Assembly (NCBI RefSeq): GCF_010093815.1
Contig: NW_022985551.1
Location: 68,832-132,831 of the forward strand
Source: Pseudovirgaria hyperparasitica
Taxonomy: Eukaryota; Ascomycota; Dothideomycetes; Acrospermales; Acrospermaceae
Direction: 5' to 3'
DNA: 64,000 nucleotides
Positions 56,259 through 64,000 of the stretch are shown here, piece by piece. The number at the start of each line of letters is the position of its first letter. Position 1 is the stretch's first letter. A program made the position numbers and the translations under genes. The notes under the pieces were generated by a model, which was not told the DNA's origin, searched no databases, and saw only the letters and a list, made by a program, of their open reading frames with translations.

Positions 56259-57330
56259 AGTATTCTATTAGATAATATAATCTTATAGTACTAACCTTAG
56301 TAGTTTATATACGTCGCCTTACTATACTAGAGCTTACTCTAAATATTATTAATAATGACTTCTCGGTCACGGCCTCGCTATCTTCGCTTCTCCTATAATT
56401 TAAATAGCTATTTTAAGCGTCCCTTAAGGTTTGGATCTATAGATAACGATACTAGACTAGTAGAAACTATACTAGTAAGTAGTAATAGCGTAGGAGACTT
56501 CGGATTAGATACTATAGCCTTCTTACGTCCTAGTAGCTAATAAGACTTATAGATAATAGTATTCTTAAAGGTAAGGAATATAGCCTCTAGTAGATCCTTT
56601 CTTACTAGGCTATAGATCTTATTAAGGAAGGTAAGAAGCTTATTCTAGTTATCTAGACTCTAGTCTAGAAGTATTAACTATTTTCTAGTACGACTAGATA
56701 TTCCGAGCTTTATAGTAAAGCCTTAAGTCTTAAATAGCTAGTTATTAGTACTAAGAGCCTTATTAATTAACTACTAAATCTCCTCCTTATATAACTCCTT
56801 CTTAAACTTATACTAGGCTTCTATCTTTAGTAATATAGCCTTAATAATCTTTCTAAAACCATCTACTCTAAGTTACTAATTTATATAGATAGACTATATT
56901 ATCTTATTAAGAGCCGCGTTATTATCCTATAGATTCTTCTTCTCCTCCTCCTTAACTATATCTCTATAAACTAAAGTAGAGTTATTAGTATTATTAGGTA
57001 TATTACCTAGTAAGGCTAGAGGATTACTTAATAAGGGTACGTTAGAGAGTACTAGCGGTATATTTTTATGCCTTACCGCTATCTTCGTAGCCCTTAATAC
57101 CTTATCTATACTATACTAGAGCGCCTTCGACGTAGATATATATAGCTATAGTCTAGAAGGTGGTAGTAGAGGTTCTATTAAGTTATTCTATCCGAATTAA
57201 ATACCTTTACGCTACTTAGGAGATATAATAGATAGTGTAAAATAGTTAAAAAAATACTAATATATGGCTAATATCATATAATACTAATATATAATAGGTA
57301 TTTTAATAGGTATATGAGTATTCGTCGACG
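56259..57330 (-). repeat. Degraded repeat DNA right of the Gypsy element, origin unknown
   Basis: RIPed throughout. On the minus strand between about 57.05 and 56.55 kb the composition suggests a former coding region rich in Lys, Leu, Asn and Ile with a charged, helical character, interrupted often. I cannot assign it. It should be the continuation of the sequence at 48.0-48.2 kb that was split by the Gypsy insertion, as the shared AGTAG duplication implies. Confidence 0.5.
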
Positions 57331-57426
57331 ATGCCGTAAAATATTAATTACATATAAAAACGCGTGTTGGTGGCACAGACGTGCATCGGGCGCCAAGCTT
57401 TCCCATGTAACTATGGACAAACGGAT
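57331..57426 (-). repeat. Right arm of the 96-bp inverted repeat
   Basis: Reverse complement of 45880-45975 with a single mismatch. The sequence just inside (57240-57330) is RIPed and the sequence just outside is normal. See the left arm. Confidence 0.95.
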
Positions 57427-57923
57427 CGCCCATCATGACGTTGTTGGCATGTCGCAGTGCCACTCCTGCTACCCAGCACTGATTGGCTGGTCAGCATGAC
57501 CCGTGCCATCCTCACGCCCTCTCGATCCGAGAAGAGCGCTCAAGCACAAGCCGGAGATACTGCTCGTCACACCCTCGCCTAGCTATCCAGACAAGACATG
57601 TTACCATGTCTGTCGTCGGCGACAGGCAGCAGAGTGTGGACGCTTCATCTCTCGCGTGGTATACTGAGCTTCAAGAAATGGGCTTGTCTTGTACTCCACC
57701 TTGGCCCCGCGAGTGCATACGAAAAAAGTGAAAACTACCAGAGAGAAAGAGACAACATCTAGCCAGCACGCGTTGCGACCATGCCGATAGACCGTAATAC
57801 GTTGCTGCTTGCTATGCACGGACAAGATCCGCCCTGAAGTATAAGGGGTATATTATACGAGCTCTTAGAGACAACATTTTCCAACCATGTAGACATACAG
57901 GGCCCTTCTTACTTACTACAAGA
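57427..57923. other. Intergenic, no gene seen
   Basis: Ordinary-composition DNA between the inverted-repeat arm and the 3' end of the nucleoporin gene. Open frames of 60-82 codons overlap on both strands without features. Confidence 0.5.
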
Positions 57924-59991
57924 CTATGTCGCGAAGCCTACTCTGCGACCAGTCGGTGCGGTGGTGGCGCCAGAGGCCATCCCGTCAAGCATGTTGTCAA
58001 TGCCATCGAGGTTCAATTGGCCTCCCTCGAGGAGCTTCTGATCGATATCCATCTCTTCCTGTACTATTATTTCGTCATGCTCTGCCTCTCGCGCAAAGAG
58101 TATTCGTCCTCGTTCGTGAGTATTCGTGTTCTCGGTCAAAATGAGCAAGCGATGTTCCGCGACGACCAGTAAGTCCCGTGGACTTGCTGGTCTAGCCTTC
58201 GCCGCTGGAACGTCGAACTGTTGTATGCCATTGATGTATTCACCACGCGTGTCGATGCCTTCAACGCGGCTGAGCCCAGGCCCATGGAGGGAACCTGATG
58301 AGCCACTAGCACTACGAGCCCAGAATTGTGCGAGGTTGGAAATACGACATACGTATGTTCCATAACGAATGACAACCGAATCTTCAGGTACGCCACCACT
58401 GGCAGACACAAGGCTTGCCACCGAAATGCCACCTCGCGCGACAGGACCTATAGGAATAGAGTGGTCTTGGAACAGATTCTCTTCTCGTGTCCGCCGCGTA
58501 TTCGGTGTCATGGGAGCCAAAGCACGAGAACTGCGTGGCTTCTGACTACCAGCTACAACTTCTGATCCAGATACTGCCACTAAGAAGCCGCCGATGGCGA
58601 AAGTGGTGTTGTCAACTCGTTTTGTCGCGGAGGTGCGAGAAGCATTCGAGCCAGTATGATCGATATCCCAGACACCCCATTCGCCATCTGCCAGTAGGGT
58701 GATTATACTACGTCCTCCTGTTGCCCATTTTGCATCAAGTATTCGCTTTCGCTGTGCAGTAGCCGGTGCGTTAATACTGCCCGTCTTAGGTACTTCAAAT
58801 CCAGTATTAAATGAGGCAACCCATTCGCCAAGGCGGCTTATGGACTGCTCTGGCGTGAGTAATTCTTCTGCTCGTACTACGCGCTTGCTATCCAGCGGCG
58901 TTCTGAATGGATCGTAGACCTTGATGCATCCTTTGCTGTCTGCGACAAGCAGTTGCATGTGTCGTGTTGCCGGAAATGTGTTTGGACTGAAAGCAACGCA
59001 TACAGCTGGACTGGGCAGATACCTCGTTTGGCAGGGAAATATTGGAGGCGCGCTTTCTGGCAAGACGCGTTTCCCCTGGCCCGAGGCCAACGGAAGGCGA
59101 AATATCTGCAGAATGCCGGAAACGTCGGCAGAGTGCGAGGCGATGATGAGATCCCATTCCACCTTTTGTCTAGCAGACCTAGGAGCTATAGCTTCATCGA
59201 TGTCGAGCATGTCAACGTCCGACCGAGAGCCTCCAAGCAAAGAATGCCGTGGTGTCCACGTCATTGCTACACCACCAGGTATCTGTGCATGGCCATATTG
59301 GCCGTGTATCACAGCCATCTCCTCGCCCCATTTTGAGGCGGTCTTGCTTGATTTTGCGGCAGCCTTTCTCGCATTGGAGGGTGGAGAGATGGGAAGTGAA
59401 ATTACACGAATACTGCTGTCTACAGATGCCACAGTGAAGACGACCCGATCATGAAGTATCTGTGGTACTTGATCCTTGGTGACACTAGTTCCTGCGGATG
59501 GGAGCCCGGGGATGGCTATATGAAGGACCTCTGAGGGAATGGCGAGGTCCACGTGCTGTATTATGGATGGAACTGGGCTTTGGGCGTCGAGCTCCTCTTC
59601 ATCTGATTCAAATTCCGCATCTTCGAATGCCTCCAGCCGTCGAGCTTCTGCGACTCGATTGTTGTCGTCGACTATGTCATTTTCCACCGCAATAGCGTCG
59701 CCTTGTGTGCCATTGGTCTTTGCCTGCCTCTGGTTCGTCTTTGACGTCTCACTCGATTGCTTCAGCCGTCGACCACCTCTCCACAATATCCGTACACCAG
59801 AAGTATGGCCATAGATTATGATGGTCGACCCATTCGGCGCCTTCTTGGGATATATCTGAGCCGTGTGGACGCGATGTGGAAGCTCGTAGCTGGTGACAGG
59901 ATTAGCGTGCGGAGAAGATCAGCACCTCCGCTATGGGTTGGACAGACCTCAACAGTGCAGTCTTGCCTTTCTTGAAGACCGTGGGCTTCAT
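57924..59991 (-). CDS. NUP37: Nup37-like WD40 nucleoporin
   Basis: Likely component of the Y-shaped (Nup107-160 type) scaffold of the nuclear pore. Two exons on the minus strand (59991-59948, 59889-57924; 58-nt intron with CGCTAAT branch) give 669 residues. The N-terminus MKPTVFKKGKTALL runs across the intron into SYELPHRVHTAQIYP, then the segment NGSTIIIYGHTSGVRILWRGG, which I associate with fungal Nup37 proteins. WD-like blades follow (VVFTVASVDSSIRVISLP, WDLIIASHSADVSGILQIF, MQLLVADSKGCIKVYDPF, SIITLLADGEWGVWDI). The acidic insert after residue 80 and the long C-terminus fit the Pezizomycotina form. The family call rests on memory of sequence patterns, so the name is moderate; the WD40 fold is firm. 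Confidence 0.68.
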
Positions 59992-60282
59992 TGAAGAGCG
60001 GTAATATCAAGTTGAAAGTGGTGGTACAGTTACTGGGATATCAGAGCGACAGTGTTGATGATAGGTTTTTGTTGAAGCTGAAGTTACTCTACAGCGCGAC
60101 GCGTCCAAAATCGGACGTTACGATCGCGTCGCCCGGACCCCACTATAACTTCTATAACTAATTATAATTAATACAACAAAGCAATAGAACCACATTTTTC
60201 TCGGTTGCGCACTTCCAATTCGATCTGATTCTCTTCAAGGCTCGCTGATCTTTTCCATGGCTTGGACTATGCGACATATTAC
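59992..60282. promoter_or_regulatory. Divergent promoter of NUP37 and APC1
   Basis: 291 bases between the two start codons. It contains a MluI cell-cycle box, ACGCGT, at 60099-60104, and a second CG-rich inverted cluster (CGGACGTTACGATCGCGTCG) just after it. ACGCGT is bound by the MBF complex at G1/S in yeasts, so cell-cycle control is plausible but inferred. Confidence 0.5.
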
Positions 60283-63200
60283 ATGGCCTCACTTCGGTCG
60301 CTAGGAGCTCACACTCCTTCAGCTCTCCCCTACCTAGTCGGCGAATCGATCCTTAACGAAGATGCCTCGCAGAAAGACTACCAGTGGGAGACATACACCT
60401 ATCAGTCAGGGGACCACTGGGTAACCGAAGAGCTAGTATGGACAGACTATCGTGTCGTATGGTCTCAGGGAGGGGTAGTACAAAAGACCTTCGACTTTGA
60501 GATTGAGAAGCAAAAAGTCGTTCAGTCGGTCTTGACTTGGTTCGCCACTGATGATGCTGCTTTCGTGAGTAGTGAGCCATCGAATATACCAGGAAAAGAG
60601 GAGCAAGAGGAAAGACTTTCAAGGCCAGGGAGACATGCGACCCACACAAACTGTACATCCAGCACGATATACGGTAGTCATGACCAGGCAACCAACCACC
60701 ATCGAGAAACACTGCCAGAAACTCGCTCTCGTGCTCTGGTTGTTTTTTTGAAGTTTCAAGCCCATCTTTTCTTCCTCCGAGGCTCGACCCATGTCGTGAA
60801 CTTGCCGTTCGAAGTCGAAAAGGTGCATGCAACTCCTTATGGCCTCCTACTACAGAGACGCCTACCCCCCGAGAAAGGCGTTGTTACAACGCCATCTTTG
60901 CCTTTAGCGCCGAATACTACCTTTGTATCATCTCAACTGTTCAGTCAACCGACTTTCAGACTGTCGACCTCGATTGGGCAATCCTTCGTTGCCACCAAGA
61001 AAGGTCGTCGAATTAGTCGAAACGCAGCCAATGGTAGACTCCTCGAAGATATTCTGAAAAGTGCAGAAACTCCAGTGGTCGACACCGTCCCGCGATTGTT
61101 CTCATTTACCGATCCATTGTCTGAACTGGGACTCGTTGTGGGCACAAATTCGAGCGCCCATTTCAACACATCGCAGTCTTCCACCGGCAATAGACGTCTG
61201 GATCCTATCGATCGTGCAGAGGAAGTCATTTACGTATCTCAAGACGATGAACTGGCCCACACAACTACCCAACACCTTCCATTGATCCTAGTGGTCACTT
61301 CTAATATTCAGAGCAGAACCTTTACAATATGGAATGCATCTTACTCTGCCGCAACCTCCATCTCGGGGAGGAAGAAGCGAAGAACATCGTCCTTATCCGC
61401 CAAAAAGACACGGCGACGAAGCTCGTACGGTCCAGGTACTGGCACCGGGACGACAACACCCGGTGTACGAACAAGGGACGCCATACGGACAGAATCTGGT
61501 GCACAGGACCCCTCGAAGCCACTTACAAGGTCACAGAAGCATGCTATGGTACCGAGAGCAGAAATAACGAGCAAGAAGGAGGCAGAAGCAGCCTTTGCAT
61601 CTCAGTTAGATCCCGATTACAGTCTGTCACAGCAGCCGCCCAAAGACTCGCGGCGTGTCAGCTCTTTACTTTCCCGGGGGGACGTCGGGACAAGCTTCGA
61701 TCACACTCCTTTCCAAGACCTTGCGGCACATGCAAGCTTTGGTGCTGGACAGAAGCGTGGTCCCTCCTTTGGGGGCCCTGCGGATCGGATGAGCTTTGGT
61801 GCATCACAAAGGCAGCTCCGCGCATCTACTCCTGGGAGCATTGCTAGGCTCAGCATTGCAGAAACTGGCCCTGATACAGATGATGAAATCCTCGACGACT
61901 ACTGGGAGGAGGACTCCTCTGAACACCTTGAGTTGGAGCAGCCAATGAAAGGCCTTCGCAGAGAAGTCGTCTTGATGAGAGTTGCTGAAGTTCCCTTCGG
62001 CGGGACTGCGCCAATCTTCAGTAGCTCATTGTCTTCCAATGATGACAAAGTCAGTCTAAGCCTATCTCTTCTCTTGACTTCTTTTAGTAAATGGGTTTGC
62101 TGATGGTCATAGAATCTACCTAAGGTTTCGGTCTTGGTACCTCCTTGCACAAGAGCCATAAACGGTGAAGTCAGGCAAGATCTCTTCGTTTATGTCAAGA
62201 GGTCTTCTGACAACACTTATGCTGAGGTCCAGCTGGCCATACAACCTCGCAAGAGACGACATGACCCCCAGCAAGTGAAACCTGAGCGCTCGGAGAAGCC
62301 ACTATACGCTATGCAGCCTGTCAAAATAGCCGACAGGATCGTTGAGGGCCCTCTGGATTTGGTGAAGGTCGTAGATGGCCCTGTATCCCGCCTTATCAGT
62401 CTAGGAACAAGCTCGGACGGGGGGATCAGCCTTTCTCTATACCCCAGTGGGATGCGTCATCTGCCAGTGTTGCTACCCCTAAGTCATCTACGACTATTCC
62501 ATCCCTACGATATTCACGGCTCGTCACCTTCAACAAGAAAGACTGCTGGGCTCAAAAGGACGCTGAGCATACCAAATGCTATCCATGGGTTCTCTCATTC
62601 TGCGTCCGATGGTCGCTTTAATATTGTAGATGCCGAGGGAGTGCACCATAGATTAAGCGTAGAACTTACACCTCACGACCAACTGCTCAATACTATTATC
62701 GACTTGCTACGGTTTGTTCTACCCGAGCATGGAGCGGATCTCATTCTGTCGATCTGGTGGAGCGCAGCTCAGTCCGCCCGCAAGCGTAAAGCAGGCGATG
62801 TACATTGGATAGCGCTGGCTGCCGCGCTATTCAGTATACCACTGGTATTTGTCGAACATCGAGGCACAAAAAGTGGATCGGACCGCAACGATAACGATCA
62901 ACACGCAGTGCCACGTACTGGAGCCAAAGACGGAACTTCAGAGCTTTCCTGGGATACAATGATTTTTGTCGAAACAAAGTCGAACGAATCAGATCCAGTA
63001 GTCGAGGCGTGCTGGGGATGGACAGATCGTCTGTCTCCTCCACAAGATGATTCGAACAAGCAGCAAGCGTTTCGAAACTACATCCCTACGAGCATACAAA
63101 TCGCAAGAGAATTCAATGATTCTCCACTCGGTAAACAGGCTAATGAACTGTGGAGAGACATGTCAGTTGATAGAGACCGAGACATACGTAGTGTATACTT

Positions 63201-64000
63201 GCCCAGACTGTTTGTTGCTTTGCATTTGCTTTGCGAGGAGCAGAAATTGAACAAAGTTGCGGACCGTGAGTCTCATTCCGGTCCAAAGTATCTGACAGCT
63301 GTTATTGCGCAAATAGGCCATTGGCTTGGTTGGGACAGGTGGGGAGTTGATGATGATAGTTACTATGGCTTGGACGAGATCGTGCTTGCGGACTGGTATT
63401 TCGAAACTTGTGAGTCCAACGATTCCCTGTCTACACCCGCGGAGGAATCAGTGTGTGTGGTGCTAGTTTAAACTAACGACTTCAAGCAAACCTCAATTTA
63501 GTTGGCATACCATGTTCGCCTTGGGAGTCTCCTCCGTCCATATTGTCATGGATCGAGAAGGTATCCTCTATGCAGAGTTTTGTGCCGTTTCCCCTACTCG
63601 ATAAGCTTGTTGACGATATTCCGGAGGAGGATCCCTGGGAATTCACACAAACTAGTATTGCCAAAATAACGCCTCGAACTCACGCCTTGTCTGGATTCTT
63701 CCGCAACGCGCACGCAGAGCGCGCAAACGACTCTACGGAGCGGGTCGAGCTTTTGATGCGTAATGGTATCGATACTAAAATGCTTGAAACTTTGCCCGAG
63801 TGTGCAGTCGCACCTTTGAGGGAGGCGATAGTATCGTGTCAATCAGCTCCGCCAACAACGTGGTCCAACTCTCTCCTTCATTTGATCGGCAGGGATGATC
63901 TTGGAAGTATCGCCACAATCGAACGCGAATGGAAGCACAGCCAGCCACCGATTCCAGTAAGCCCTGCATCGCTGAAGATGTCGGAATACCTGCTGATCTT
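60283..64000 (+). CDS. APC1: Anaphase-promoting complex subunit 1 (BimE), 3' end outside window
   Basis: Largest scaffold subunit of the APC/C ubiquitin ligase that triggers anaphase and mitotic exit. Three exons are visible (60283-62049, 62113-63409, 63487 to the window end), giving about 1192 residues of an expected 1800-2000. The start at 60283 yields MASLRSLGAHTPSALPYL, as in the fungal BimE group. The N-terminal beta-propeller includes VWSQGGVVQKTFDFE, NLPFEVEKVHATPYGLLLQR and LGLVVGTNSSAHFN, interrupted by a basic, Ser/Thr-rich loop (residues about 365-520) likely to be the mitotic phosphorylation site cluster. Later segments such as EREWKHSQPPI near the end lead toward the proteasome/cyclosome repeats beyond the window. 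Confidence 0.9.

Larger units (their letters stand above)
45990..57335. repeat. RIP-degraded repeat block, about 11.3 kb
   Basis: Composition changes abruptly: CpA and TpG nearly vanish, TpA-rich strings such as TATATAG and CTAGTAG dominate, while CpG is still frequent. That is the classic RIP pattern (CpA to TpA on both strands). Inside are a DDE_3 transposase relic (about 46.2-47.2 kb), an LTR retrotransposon (48211-56253), and unassigned degraded DNA at 47.2-48.2 and 56.3-57.3 kb. No host gene lies in the block. Confidence 0.9.

Noticed and set aside
45880-57426. Polinton or Starship as the identity of the bracketed block
   Set aside because: No capsid, polymerase or tyrosine-recombinase captain signal seen; only LTR and Tc1-like parts are recognisable.

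Overview
The window looks like nuclear DNA of a filamentous ascomycete (Pezizomycotina, perhaps a Dothideomycete). The signs are genes with short GT-AG introns (mostly 46-65 nt, often with a CTAAY branch site), a white collar-1 blue-light receptor, fungal GH18 and GH47 enzymes, a heme-thiolate peroxidase, and a block of repeat DNA almost stripped of CpA/TpG, the mark of repeat-induced point mutation (RIP). The order and species are inference only.

From 1 to 39.5 kb the window is an ordinary, dense housekeeping region. In order it holds an ER protein disulfide isomerase, a conserved unknown protein, a YMC1-type mitochondrial carrier, prefoldin subunit 3, mitochondrial ribosomal protein S2 (minus) back to back with wc-1 (plus), a Ras-like GTPase, a disordered unknown protein, a GCNA-like SprT metalloprotease, mitochondrial intermediate peptidase OCT1 (minus), a large GH47 mannosidase, a rhomboid protease (minus), the DHH1 helicase, a small secreted cysteine-containing protein (minus), a trypsin-like membrane-anchored protease (minus), a GH18 chitinase and eIF2A (minus). 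I rebuilt exon structures by hand; the total coding length of each completed model is a multiple of three.

From 39.5 to 46 kb the DNA is gene-poor, with one secreted heme-thiolate peroxidase. From about 46.0 to 57.3 kb lies a RIP-degraded block. It holds a DDE_3 (Tc1/IS630-like) transposase relic and a fossil chromovirus-type Ty3/Gypsy LTR retrotransposon on the minus strand, with 238-bp LTRs and an AGTAG target duplication. The whole block is bracketed by a 96-bp inverted repeat (45880-45975 and 57331-57426) that matches at 95 of 96 positions and lies mostly in DNA that was not RIPed. This bracket is the most unusual structure in the window.

From 57.4 kb to the end, normal gene density returns with a Nup37-like nucleoporin (minus) and the anaphase-promoting complex subunit APC1 (plus, cut by the window end). 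They share a 291-bp divergent promoter that contains an ACGCGT box. Most genes are unrelated housekeeping neighbours. The secreted or degradative genes (peroxidase, small secreted protein, chitinase, protease) cluster at 31.8-44 kb, on the side facing the RIP block.
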